NCBI GenBank assembly: GCA_964505265.1
Contig: CAZDGN010000020.1
Coordinates: 1-29,177, forward strand
Length of the DNA stretch: 29,177 nucleotides
DNA from: CAILUF01 sp964505265
Lineage (GTDB): Bacteria > Pseudomonadota > Alphaproteobacteria > Rickettsiales > UBA1997
Direction: 5' to 3'
The translations under genes and the position numbers were made by a program. Below, one piece after another: positions 7,441 through 14,856 of the stretch. Positions within the stretch are counted from its first letter, which is position 1. Every line of letters begins with the position of its first letter. The notes under the pieces are model-generated. The model made no database searches and was not told the DNA's origin. It saw only the letters and a program-made list of their open reading frames with translations.

Positions 7441-8064
7441 ATGAAAAAAATTCTCATTGCTTCAAATAATAAAGGAAAATTAGTTGAAATTGCAAAATTG
7501 CTCGAAAATATTGGCATTGAGGTGGTTAGTGCCAGTGATTTTAATTTGATTGAACCAGAAGAGAGCGCCGATAATTTTGCCGATAATGCTTTTATTAAAG
7601 CTAAATTTTATGGCAATAAAATTAATATGATTGCACTTTCCGATGATTCTGGTTTGTGTATTCCAGCACTAAATAACGAGCCGGGTGTGCATTCAGCAAG
7701 ATTTGCCCTTGATGTCAATGGTAACAAAAATTTTCCACTCGCATTTGAAAAAATTTTTTTAAGTTTGCAGCAAAAAAATATTAACCCAACCGATAAAATT
7801 TCAGCTTTTTTTATTTGTAATTTATGTTTGTATAATCCAAAAAATAATTTTAAAATAAATTTTGAGGGTAGGGTTGATGGTAGATTAATTTATCCACCCC
7901 GTGGAAATAATGGCTTTGGCTATGATCCAATTTTTATCAAAGAAAATATGAGTCAAAGTTTTGGTGAAATTGAAGCAGAATTTAAGCATCAAATTTCGCA
8001 TCGTGCTTTGGCATTTTCTAAACTTGAAAATTGGTTAAAGAATAATTATAATATTTTTGAATAG
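7441..8064 (+). CDS. rdgB: dITP/XTP pyrophosphatase (Ham1/RdgB family)
   Basis: RdgB hydrolyses non-canonical purine nucleotides (dITP, XTP, ITP) to monophosphates, keeping them out of DNA and RNA. The triphosphate-binding SNNKGKLVE (8-16), catalytic SDDSGL (67-72, Asp68 and Asp69), GNNGFGYDPIF and the C-terminal SHRALAF specificity motif are all present. The 207-residue length is usual. The start follows the queC stop by two bases, so the two are almost certainly co-transcribed and probably translationally coupled. dnaJ begins 30 bases after the stop. Nothing looks truncated. Confidence 0.96.
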   Translation: MKKILIASNNKGKLVEIAKLLENIGIEVVSASDFNLIEPEESADNFADNAFIKAKFYGNKINMIALSDDSGLCIPALNNEPGVHSARFALDVNGNKNFPLAFEKIFLSLQQKNINPTDKISAFFICNLCLYNPKNNFKINFEGRVDGRLIYPPRGNNGFGYDPIFIKENMSQSFGEIEAEFKHQISHRALAFSKLENWLKNNYNIFE

Positions 8065-8094
8065 TTTTAACAAAAAAATTTACAAATTTTATTT

Positions 8095-9234
8095 ATGAGT
8101 AAAAGAGATTACTACGAAATTCTTGGTGTTAGTAAAACAGCATCTGCCGATGAAATTAAAAAATCTTATCGCAAATTAGCCATGCAATATCACCCAGATC
8201 GTAATCCGGGAGATAAAAAAGCTGAAGAAAAATTTAAAGAAGCAACCGAAGCCTATGAGGTTTTAAAAGATGATGAAAAGCGCAGTAATTACGATAATTA
8301 TGGTCATCAAGATTCTAATTTTGGAAGTGGCTTTTCATCAAGAAATGGCGGAGGTTTTGATGGTTTTGATTTTAACGATATTTTTAGTAATTTTGGGGAT
8401 TTTTTTGGTCAAGGAACTCAGCAAAGATCGCAAAAAAAATCTTCATCGCAACGCGGTTCTGATGTTCGATATAATTTAGAAATTTCTCTAGAGGAGGCAT
8501 TCGCTGGAACAACTGAAAACATAACTTTTACCATTCCTTCAACATGCGATTCATGTAATGGTTCGGGTTCAGCTGACAATTCAAAACCAACAACTTGTCC
8601 AACTTGTAAAGGAACTGGCTCAACTAGGGTTCAGCAAGGATTTTTTATTGTCGAAAAAACTTGTGGAACCTGTGGTGGAAGTGGCGAGATAATTAAAAAT
8701 CCATGTAAAAAATGTCAAGGTCAAGGTAGAGTTAACAAGGAGCGAACCATATCGGCTAAAATTCCTGCAGGAGTTGAAGAGGGCAACCGCATTCGTTTTG
8801 CTAATCAAGGAGAAGCAGGTTATAGAGGAGGAATTGCAGGTGATTTATATGTTTATATTTCCATCCGTAAACATCCGTTTTTTCAAAGAAATGGCGATGA
8901 CATTCATTTTGAAATGCCAGTTAGAATGACAACTGCTTGCTTAGGTGGAGCGGTAGAAATTCCAACAATTGATAGCTCTAAAGTAAAATTACAAATTCCA
9001 GAAGGTTCTCAGGACGGCGATACTTTACGCTTAAAATCAAAAGGTATGAGTGTTGTAAATTCAGGGGGCAGAAGGGGTGATATGTATGTAAAATTAAATA
9101 TTGAAGTTCCAGTAAAATTATCAAGTGAAGAAAAAGATTTATTGCAAAAGCTTGATAAAATAATGGCAAGTAAAGCTTCAAGCAATCCAAAATCAGAAAG
9201 TTTTTTTAAAAAAGTTGGAGATTTTTTTAAGTAG
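8095..9234 (+). CDS. dnaJ: Chaperone protein DnaJ (type I Hsp40)
   Basis: DnaJ stimulates the DnaK ATPase and delivers unfolded clients. The J domain covers residues 1-70 with HPD at 33-35. A Gly/Phe-rich linker follows (about 75-108). The zinc domain has four CxxCxGxG repeats with cysteines at 151/154, 168/171, 190/193 and 204/207. The C-terminal beta-sandwich and dimer region run from about 215 to 379. Length and layout are standard for type I DnaJ. dnaK is not adjacent, although the two are linked in many alphaproteobacteria; here the neighbours are queC and rdgB upstream. I see no CIRCE element and no sigma32-like promoter in the 30-base gap, so transcription probably comes from upstream. 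Confidence 0.97.
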   Translation: MSKRDYYEILGVSKTASADEIKKSYRKLAMQYHPDRNPGDKKAEEKFKEATEAYEVLKDDEKRSNYDNYGHQDSNFGSGFSSRNGGGFDGFDFNDIFSNFGDFFGQGTQQRSQKKSSSQRGSDVRYNLEISLEEAFAGTTENITFTIPSTCDSCNGSGSADNSKPTTCPTCKGTGSTRVQQGFFIVEKTCGTCGGSGEIIKNPCKKCQGQGRVNKERTISAKIPAGVEEGNRIRFANQGEAGYRGGIAGDLYVYISIRKHPFFQRNGDDIHFEMPVRMTTACLGGAVEIPTIDSSKVKLQIPEGSQDGDTLRLKSKGMSVVNSGGRRGDMYVKLNIEVPVKLSSEEKDLLQKLDKIMASKASSNPKSESFFKKVGDFFK

Positions 9235-9336
9235 TTAATAGTAACTAGAAACATATTTAAAATTCTTAGAATAAAAAATCCTATTTCAGATTAGAATAAT
9301 TTAAAAATTGATTATCTTTTATATAAAATTTACTAC

Positions 9337-9364
9337 TTGACTAAAATTATTTTTTTTGTAAAAT
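9337..9364 (+). promoter_or_regulatory. Likely rpsL operon promoter
   Basis: TTGACT (9337-9342) and TAAAAT (9359-9364) are 16 bases apart, a good sigma70-type promoter in the 288-base spacer before rpsL. It implies a leader of about 150 bases. That leader contains a small stem, TTCCGTAA (9458-9465) with TTATGGAA (9475-9482), whose role is unknown. Confidence 0.55.
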
Positions 9365-9522
9365 TTGTTAATATTAAAAATATTTTTGCTTAAATTCTTA
9401 ATTTCATCAACCAAATAATTTAGAGTTGTTTTTTTAGCCGAATTAGTAAAAATAAAGTTCCGTAAGTTCATAAATTATGGAAAAATGCCAATAAATAAAT
9501 TTTAAATAACATAAAATAAATT

Positions 9523-9894
9523 ATGCCAACTATCAATCAGTTAATTAGAAAGCCTAGAGTTAAACAGGTAGCTAAAAATAAGGTTCCAGCTATGAAAGCC
9601 TGCCCACAAAAAAGAGGGGTTTGCACTCGTGTATATACCACAACTCCAAAAAAACCTAACTCAGCTCTACGTAAAGTTGCTCGTGTTAAATTAACTAATG
9701 GTTTCGAGGTTATTGCTTACATTCCAGGTGAAGGTCATAATCTGCAAGAGCACTCTGTTGTTGCAATTCGTGGTGGTCGTGTAAAGGATTTACCAGGTGT
9801 TCGTTATCACATCGTTCGCGGTTCTCTTGATACACAGGGTGTAAAAAATAGAAAGCAAGCTCGTTCCAAATACGGTGCTCAAAAACCAAAATAA
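9523..9894 (+). CDS. rpsL: 30S ribosomal protein S12
   Basis: S12 sits at the decoding centre of the small subunit. The protein starts MPTINQLIRKPR and carries the TTPKKPNSALRKVARVKL and GGRVKDLPGVRYH loops that contact the A site. Lys43 and Lys88, where substitutions give streptomycin resistance in other bacteria, are the sensitive-type residues. Asp89 in KDLPGVRYH is the position that RimO methylthiolates in some bacteria. Length 123 is standard. It opens the str operon, with rpsG 22 bases downstream. There is no Shine-Dalgarno, only an A/T leader, even for this highly expressed gene. Confidence 0.98.
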   Translation: MPTINQLIRKPRVKQVAKNKVPAMKACPQKRGVCTRVYTTTPKKPNSALRKVARVKLTNGFEVIAYIPGEGHNLQEHSVVAIRGGRVKDLPGVRYHIVRGSLDTQGVKNRKQARSKYGAQKPK

Positions 9895-9916
9895 TAATCA
9901 ATAATATTTTAAAAAT

Positions 9917-10384
9917 ATGAGAAGAAAAGCAGCAAAAGTTAGAAAAATCTTTCCAGATGCCAAATATAACGAGGTAATAGTCTCTCGTTTTGTCAATCGT
10001 TTAATGAATGATGGAAAAAAGTCAGTTGTTGAAAAGGCAATTTATAGTGCATTTGATGATCTAGAAAAAAAATTGAAAAAAAATCCAATTGATATTTTTA
10101 AAGAAGCTCTTGAAGTTATTACTCCAAAAGTTGAAGTTCGCTCTAGGAGAATTGGTGGCGCCACTTATCAAATTCCAGTTGAAGTATCTGCTCGCAGGGG
10201 TTCAGCTTTAGCATTAAAATGGCTAAAAATTTCAATTGAAAATATCAAAGGAAAAAAACTTTCAAACAAAGTTGTAACCGTAATTCTTGAATCACTCGAC
10301 AATAAAGGATGGGCAGCCAAGAAAAAAGAAGAAGTTTTCAAAATGGCTGAAGCCAATAAAGCTTTCGCTCATTATAAGTGGTAA
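9917..10384 (+). CDS. rpsG: 30S ribosomal protein S7
   Basis: S7 binds the 3' major domain of 16S rRNA and nucleates head assembly. Landmarks are MRRKAAKVRKIFPDAKY at the start, SRFVNRLMNDGKKSVVEKAIYSAF in two pieces over residues 23-46, the beta hairpin VEVRSRRIGGATYQIPVEV (71-89) and the C-terminal MAEANKAFAHYKW. The length of 155 is normal. It follows rpsL closely and ends at a strong intrinsic terminator, so the classic rpsL-rpsG-fusA-tuf operon is split here. Confidence 0.98.
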   Translation: MRRKAAKVRKIFPDAKYNEVIVSRFVNRLMNDGKKSVVEKAIYSAFDDLEKKLKKNPIDIFKEALEVITPKVEVRSRRIGGATYQIPVEVSARRGSALALKWLKISIENIKGKKLSNKVVTVILESLDNKGWAAKKKEEVFKMAEANKAFAHYKW

Positions 10385-10410
10385 TAATATTTTCTCATCG
10401 CAATTCCTAA

Positions 10411-10450
10411 AAATCTTCCCTTAAATCAAATTTAAGGGAAGATTTTTTTT
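10411..10450 (+). terminator. Intrinsic terminator of rpsL-rpsG
   Basis: A perfect 16-base stem pairs AAATCTTCCCTTAAAT (10411-10426) with ATTTAAGGGAAGATTT (10430-10445) across a three-base CAA loop, followed by a T run to 10450. It starts 26 bases after the rpsG stop. The flanking A run also makes it a plausible terminator for leftward transcription. Confidence 0.93.
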
Positions 10451-10670
10451 AAAATACCAGCCGTATTATCTCAAGACAGCTTTATCTTCAGAGCGGATTA
10501 TCCCCATACAATATTTTTTTGGATAATTTTAGTGAAAAAACTACTGTTGAAATATGCTCTCAATGCCAGCGGTTCTGGCTCCCCCTCTTTGCGCTGGGAG
10601 CGGACCTCCAGCAAATTAACGGTAGTTAAGTTTCTAGAATCGTGGGGGGTCAAAAAAAATATCAAAAAAA
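10451..10670. other. Spacer with GC-richer patch, no gene supported
   Basis: Reading frames here are open (for example 10532-10771) but translate to Ser/Arg/Gly/Trp-rich sequence running through repeat DNA, so they are not called as genes. The patch 10560-10650 is GC-richer than its surroundings and contains CTCCC...GGGAG pairing (about 10581-10602) and a GTGGGGGGTC run. It may be another diverged repeat type. Confidence 0.4.
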
Positions 10671-10741
10671 GCGGTGTCATCACCCTCCCCTTGCGGGAGG
10701 GTAAAATTTTTTTTACTAAAAAAAATTTTGGGAGGGGGCAA
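10671..10741 (-). repeat. Palindromic repeat, inverted copy
   Basis: On the minus strand this reads CCCCCTCCCAAAATTTT, an A-rich bridge, AAAATTTTACCCTCCC, a five-base loop, then GGGAGGGTGATGACACCGC. The stem arms are ACCCTCCC (10682-10689) and GGGAGGGT (10695-10702) with loop CTTGC. It is an inverted copy of 10863-10930, and together the two form a long inverted repeat with about 120 bases between. Confidence 0.75.
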
Positions 10742-10862
10742 TGGAATTATAATTTAAAACTCCAAAGATAAAATAATTTGATGAAGTAATTTTCTTAGAT
10801 TAAAACTCAATTTTATAAAAATATAAATATAAAATATCAAAATTTTCTTTGATAAACCAAAA

Positions 10863-11031
10863 TTCCCCCTCCCAAAATTTTTTTTTCAAAAAAATTTTAC
10901 CCTCCCGCCTAGGGAGGGTGATAGCACCGCTATTTTGCCAAAAAAATTTTACCCTCCCGCCTAGGGAGGGTGATGGCACCACTAATTTTGCTAAAAAAAT
11001 TTCCCCTCCCCCACGAGACTTAGGGTGATAT
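10863..11031 (+). repeat. Tandem palindromic repeats, 52-base period
   Basis: Two near-identical hairpins have ACCCTCCC and GGGAGGGT arms with loop GCCTA (10899-10919 and 10951-10971), exactly 52 bases apart. Each is followed by GATRGCACC, a variable pair of bases, then TTTTGCYAAAAAAATTT. A third degenerate unit begins at 11003 (CCCCTCCC, then ACGAGACTTAGGGTGATATC). The unit also occurs at 1-90 and inverted at 10671-10741. Confidence 0.8.
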
Positions 11032-11101
11032 CAAAAATATTTCATTTACAAAAATTTCAATTGAAATCACCAAAAAACAATAAAAAAACCTGAAAAAAAT
11101 G

Positions 11102-11129
11102 TTGTGTAATAGAAATTTTTTGTTATGAT
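11102..11129 (+). promoter_or_regulatory. Likely fusA promoter
   Basis: TTGTGT (11102-11107) and TATGAT (11124-11129) are 16 bases apart. Two inverted repeats overlap it: AATAGAAAT (11108-11116) with ATTTCTATT (11141-11149), and ATGATTT (11125-11131) with AAATCAT (11136-11142). They could be operator or leader-hairpin elements. The leader to fusA would be about 140 bases. Confidence 0.5.
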
Positions 11130-11272
11130 TTAGAAAAATCATTTCTATTGCAAAATATTATGTGGGAGTTTTTTTGCTCTATAACAAATTGCAATAAATA
11201 TGCTGAAAATTGATGTAAAAATCACATTCTTACAATCAAATACAATTAAAACTTTAACTTAATTTTTGCTTT

Positions 11273-13354
11273 ATGGCACGACAAATTGAAATTGAAAAAT
11301 ATCGTAATATCGGAATTATGGCTCACATTGATGCTGGTAAAACCACAACTACCGAGCGTATTTTATATTATACCGGAAAATCACACAAAATTGGTGAAGT
11401 TCACGATGGTGCAGCCACTATGGATTGGATGGAGCAAGAACAAGAAAGGGGGATAACTATTACATCAGCTGCCACTACTTGCTTTTGGAAAAACCACCGC
11501 ATCAATATTATCGACACTCCTGGGCACGTAGATTTTACCATTGAAGTTGAAAGATCGCTTCGTGTACTTGATGGAGCTGTTGCAGTATTTGACTCAGTTG
11601 CTGGTGTTGAACCGCAATCTGAAACTGTATGGCGTCAAGCCAATAAATATAAGGTTCCAAGAATTTGTTTCGTCAATAAAATGGATAGAATTGGTGCCAA
11701 TTTTTATCGTTGTGTTGATATGATGAAAACTCGCTTAGGAGCCAGACCTGTGCCTATTCAATTACCAATTTATGAAGCTGAAAATTATGGCGGATTAATT
11801 GATTTAGTAAAAATGAAAGCGGTAGTTTGGAAAGATGAATCAATGGGAGCGGATTATGTTTACGAAGAAATCCCAGCTGATTTACAAGATAAGGCTAACG
11901 AATATCGTGAGCTACTGCTTGAATCGGCGGTTGAGCAAGATGATGCCTTAATGGAAAAATATCTTGGTGGTGAAGTAATTAGCGAAGAAGATTTAAAAAG
12001 ATGTATTCGTAAGGCTGCAATTTCTGGAGCATTCGTTCCAGTCTTAAACGGAACTGCTTTCAAAAATAAGGGTGTTCAGACTTTACTTGATGCCGTTGTT
12101 GATTATCTTCCAAGTCCAAAGGATATTAAAGAAATTCCCGCAATTAATTTAAAAAATGAAGAAGCAATCACCATTAATTGTGATAATAAAAAATTTGCTG
12201 GATTAGCATTTAAAATTATGACTGACCCTTTTGTCGGTTCTTTAACTTTCGTTAGAATATATTCAGGAACTTTAGTTGGTGGAACTGGAGTTGTTAACAC
12301 CACTAAAAACAACAACAAAGAAAGAATTGGTCGTATTTTATTAATGCATGCCAATAACCGTGAAGACATCAAAGAAGCTCATGCTGGTGACATCGTTGCT
12401 TTAGCTGGTTTAAAGGCTACTACTACTGGTGATACTCTAGTTGAATCCGACAATGAAATTGTGCTTGAAAGAATGATTTTCCCAGAGCCAGTTATCGAAG
12501 TCTCGGTTGAACCTAAATCCACAGCGGATCAAGAAAAAATGGGTATGGCTCTTTCAAGATTGGCTTCTGAAGATCCATCTCTTCGAATTGAGTCCGATAA
12601 AGAGTCTGGACAAACTATTTTAAAAGGAATGGGTGAACTTCACCTCGAAATTATTGTTGATCGTATGAAGCGTGAATTTAAAGTTGATGCCAATATTGGT
12701 CAACCTAAAGTTGCTTATCGTGAAGCCATTACCAAATCTACTGAAATTGATTATACTCACAAAAAACAATCTGGTGGTGCGGGACAATTTGCGAAAGTTA
12801 AAATTATTTTTGAACCACTTCCTGCGGATAATAAAGAAAACTTTATTTTTGAGAGCGAAATCGTTGGTGGTAGAGTTCCAAAAGAATATATTCCGGGTGT
12901 AGAAAAAGGCTTAGAATCTGCTAAAGAAACTGGTATTTTAGCTGGCTACCCTGTGGTTCGTTTAAAAACTCGTTTAATTGACGGAGCCTATCATGATGTC
13001 GATTCAAGTGTTTTAGCATTTGAAATTGCCGCTAGATCCGCATTTCGTGAAGCTATGGAAAAAGCCGGTGCAATTATCCTTGAGCCAATAATGAAAGTTG
13101 AAGTAGTTACTCCTGAAGATTATATGGGCGATGTTATCGGCGATGTTAATTCTAGAAGGGGGCAAATTCAAAATGTCGAAGCTCGTGATGTGACTCAAGT
13201 AATTACAGCAAAAGTTCCGCTTGCTTCAATGTTTGGTTATGTAAATAGCCTTCGTTCATTATCGCAAGGTCGTGCTAGCTATAGCATGGAATTTGATTCA
13301 TATGAGCCAGTTCCTTCGCATATTGCTGACGAAATCAAAGCTAAAAAATCATAA
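11273..13354 (+). CDS. fusA: Elongation factor G
   Basis: EF-G drives translocation of tRNA and mRNA on the ribosome using GTP. G-domain motifs are intact: AHIDAGKTT (17-25), RGITI (59-63), DTPGH (81-85) and NKMD (135-138). The later EF-G domains follow, including ELHLEIIVDRMKREF and the domain IV GGAGQFAKVKI stretch, ending near DEIKAKK at the normal length of 693. It has its own promoter and terminator and is separated from rpsG by 888 bases of repeat-bearing spacer. tuf does not follow, as it would in the classical str operon. Displacement of tuf from fusA is also known in Rickettsia. Confidence 0.98.
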   Translation: MARQIEIEKYRNIGIMAHIDAGKTTTTERILYYTGKSHKIGEVHDGAATMDWMEQEQERGITITSAATTCFWKNHRINIIDTPGHVDFTIEVERSLRVLDGAVAVFDSVAGVEPQSETVWRQANKYKVPRICFVNKMDRIGANFYRCVDMMKTRLGARPVPIQLPIYEAENYGGLIDLVKMKAVVWKDESMGADYVYEEIPADLQDKANEYRELLLESAVEQDDALMEKYLGGEVISEEDLKRCIRKAAISGAFVPVLNGTAFKNKGVQTLLDAVVDYLPSPKDIKEIPAINLKNEEAITINCDNKKFAGLAFKIMTDPFVGSLTFVRIYSGTLVGGTGVVNTTKNNNKERIGRILLMHANNREDIKEAHAGDIVALAGLKATTTGDTLVESDNEIVLERMIFPEPVIEVSVEPKSTADQEKMGMALSRLASEDPSLRIESDKESGQTILKGMGELHLEIIVDRMKREFKVDANIGQPKVAYREAITKSTEIDYTHKKQSGGAGQFAKVKIIFEPLPADNKENFIFESEIVGGRVPKEYIPGVEKGLESAKETGILAGYPVVRLKTRLIDGAYHDVDSSVLAFEIAARSAFREAMEKAGAIILEPIMKVEVVTPEDYMGDVIGDVNSRRGQIQNVEARDVTQVITAKVPLASMFGYVNSLRSLSQGRASYSMEFDSYEPVPSHIADEIKAKKS

Positions 13355-13371
13355 TTTAATTATAAAATTAT

Positions 13372-13408
13372 AACCAGCGTAAATATAAATTTTGCGCTGG
13401 TTTTTTTT
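13372..13408 (+). terminator. Intrinsic terminator of fusA
   Basis: AACCAGCG (13372-13379) pairs with CGCTGGTT (13395-13402), extended by further A-T pairs toward the loop, and runs into eight T residues (13401-13408). It begins 17 bases after the fusA stop. Confidence 0.9.
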
Positions 13409-13530
13409 ATGCTTAAAAATAAAAAATTGAAACATAAAAATATAAAGAAAATAAAAAAGCTAATATTTACTAAAATATAACTAATTACATTTACTATAAT
13501 TAAAAAAAATGATAATTTAATTATATTAAA

Positions 13531-13905
13531 ATGCAAAAAGATTCACTTCTAGATTCAATATTTGGTGGTAAGATTTTTGGACAATCATCTCCACCTAGAA
13601 TTCCATCTAGATTTCCTCCCCAACAACATTCAGTAGGTAGTCAAGGTTTTTATCAAACTCAATACTCACTAAATATATCTAAAATTATAATTGCTGAAGA
13701 AACTTATCAATATGAAAAATTTGCACCAAATCCAAATATTGCATTCATAAAACATAATTATGAAAAACCACAAAATTATGCTTCTGCGATTATGAGAGAT
13801 TTGAAATATTATCAGCAAATTTATGATGAAAGAAATCAGTGGTTATATAGTAAAGATAATCAAGGTCGAATTGTTAAAGAAAAAGCAATGATAGTGATAG
13901 TGTAA
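13531..13905 (+). CDS. Hypothetical protein, Pro/Gln/Ser-rich N terminus
   Basis: I do not recognise this 124-residue protein. Residues 1-45 are low complexity and rich in Ser, Pro, Gly and Gln (SSPPRIPSRFPPQQH) and look disordered. The rest has many Tyr, Asn and Lys residues (YQYEKFAPNPN, RDLKYYQQIYDERNQW). There is no signal peptide, membrane segment or known motif. Codon use is as AT-rich as the neighbours. A TATAAT box (13495-13500) lies upstream. It sits between fusA and a decayed glycosyltransferase, a region of gene loss, so it may be a lineage-specific gene, a secreted protein or itself a remnant. Confidence 0.55.
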   Translation: MQKDSLLDSIFGGKIFGQSSPPRIPSRFPPQQHSVGSQGFYQTQYSLNISKIIIAEETYQYEKFAPNPNIAFIKHNYEKPQNYASAIMRDLKYYQQIYDERNQWLYSKDNQGRIVKEKAMIVIV

Positions 13906-13950
13906 AAAATATTTGCTTGAAAAAAATTATTTTTTAGAATAAACTAAAAA

Positions 13951-14308
13951 ATGGTTATCACAATTTTAATGCCATACTATAATGAAGTTGATAATGTAGA
14001 AAAACTTTATTTGGCAATTAAAATATTTTCATAAATAATCATCCAGATTTAAAATATAATCATCTTTTTATTGATAATTGCTCAAATGACGGCACTATCG
14101 AAGCGTTAAAGAGTTTGGCAAAAAAATGATAGTAATGTTAAATTAATATTAAATTCACGAATTTTTTAAAATAATTGTGCAGGATTTTTGAGATGAATGG
14201 CGATGTCATTATAATATTTAAATGAGCATAAGTTTTAAAATACTATTATTAACTAGTATTAATGGTGAATATATTAGTGAGGTTTACAAACAAAACACTA
14301 CTTGGTAA
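13951..14308 (+). pseudogene. Decayed family 2 glycosyltransferase
   Basis: Pieces of a GT2 (dolichol-phosphate mannosyltransferase or ArnC-like) enzyme are readable across frames. The first frame gives MVITILMPYYNEVDNVEKLY and stops at 14032. The next frame gives HPDLKYNHLFIDNCSNDGTI and EALKSLAKK and stops after an A7 run. A third gives DSNVKLILNSR, and later fragments read GDVII and GEYISEVYKQ (14264-14293), which resemble the nucleotide-sugar region and the C-terminal end of the domain. Each piece is in the right order, but stops, frameshifts and a large internal deletion separate them. The intact family is over 300 residues. It cannot make a working enzyme. Confidence 0.82.
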
Positions 14309-14344
14309 TTGTTTTATGAACAGGAGCGAATAAATCTTTAAAAA

Positions 14345-14851
14345 TTACTTAATCGAAAATTTTTTTCCAGCTTTTAAATCATCAAGAATTGCTAAAAATT
14401 TTTCGGAAGTTAAATCTTCAGCATAATCATCATTGATTTGAACAATTGGAGCATTAACGCACGCACCCAAGCACTCTACTTCCTTTAAAGTAAATAATTT
14501 ATCGACAGTAGTTTGATCTATGGAAATACCAAGCTTATCTTCGCAATCCTTGATAATTTTATCAATACCTCGAAGCATGCAGGGAGTGGTTTTGCAAAAT
14601 TGTAATAAGTATTTTCCAACTGGCTTTAAATTATACATTGTATAAAAACTGGCGACCTCATAAACCTTAATTTCTGGTAAATCAAGGATTTCTGAAATTT
14701 TGGCGATGATGTCTTTGGAGACCCAATTATCATTTTGTCTTTGAGCCAAATCCAAGAGTGGCATCACCGCGGATTTTTTGCGATCAGCGGGATATTTATT
14801 TAAAATTTCATTGATTTTTTCTTGATTTTCAGGGCTAAAATTAAAAGTCAT
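14345..14851 (-). CDS. nuoE: NADH-quinone oxidoreductase subunit E (24 kDa, 2Fe-2S)
   Basis: NuoE is the [2Fe-2S] thioredoxin-like subunit of the NADH dehydrogenase module of complex I. Ligands are seen as CKTTPC and CLGAC, a C-x4-C and C-x3-C pair, at residues 94, 99, 135 and 139 counted from an upstream ATG at 14875. That upstream start would overlap petC by 19 bases; the ATG at 14849-14851 (MTFNFSPENQ) lies five bases after the petC stop and fits the family N terminus better, so it is used here (168 residues). The motif VYEVASFYTMYNLKPVGKY is characteristic. No other nuo gene is present: nuoE is the last gene after petABC, an unusual place for it. Confidence 0.95.
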   Translation of the reverse strand: MTFNFSPENQEKINEILNKYPADRKKSAVMPLLDLAQRQNDNWVSKDIIAKISEILDLPEIKVYEVASFYTMYNLKPVGKYLLQFCKTTPCMLRGIDKIIKDCEDKLGISIDQTTVDKLFTLKEVECLGACVNAPIVQINDDYAEDLTSEKFLAILDDLKAGKKFSIK

Positions 14852-14856
14852 AAAAT

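Noticed and set aside
10532..10982. Open frames in the rpsG-fusA spacer on both strands
   Set aside because: They translate repeat DNA (LPLREGKIFF, LPRREGKIFL) in inverted copies and have no gene-like composition.
10899..11031. Possible CRISPR-like array with regular spacing
   Set aside because: The units are near-identical along nearly their whole 52-base period, so there are no unique spacers, and no cas genes are present.
13951..14034. Small independent gene starting MVITILMPYYN
   Set aside because: It is the N-terminal piece of a decayed glycosyltransferase whose later parts continue in other frames.
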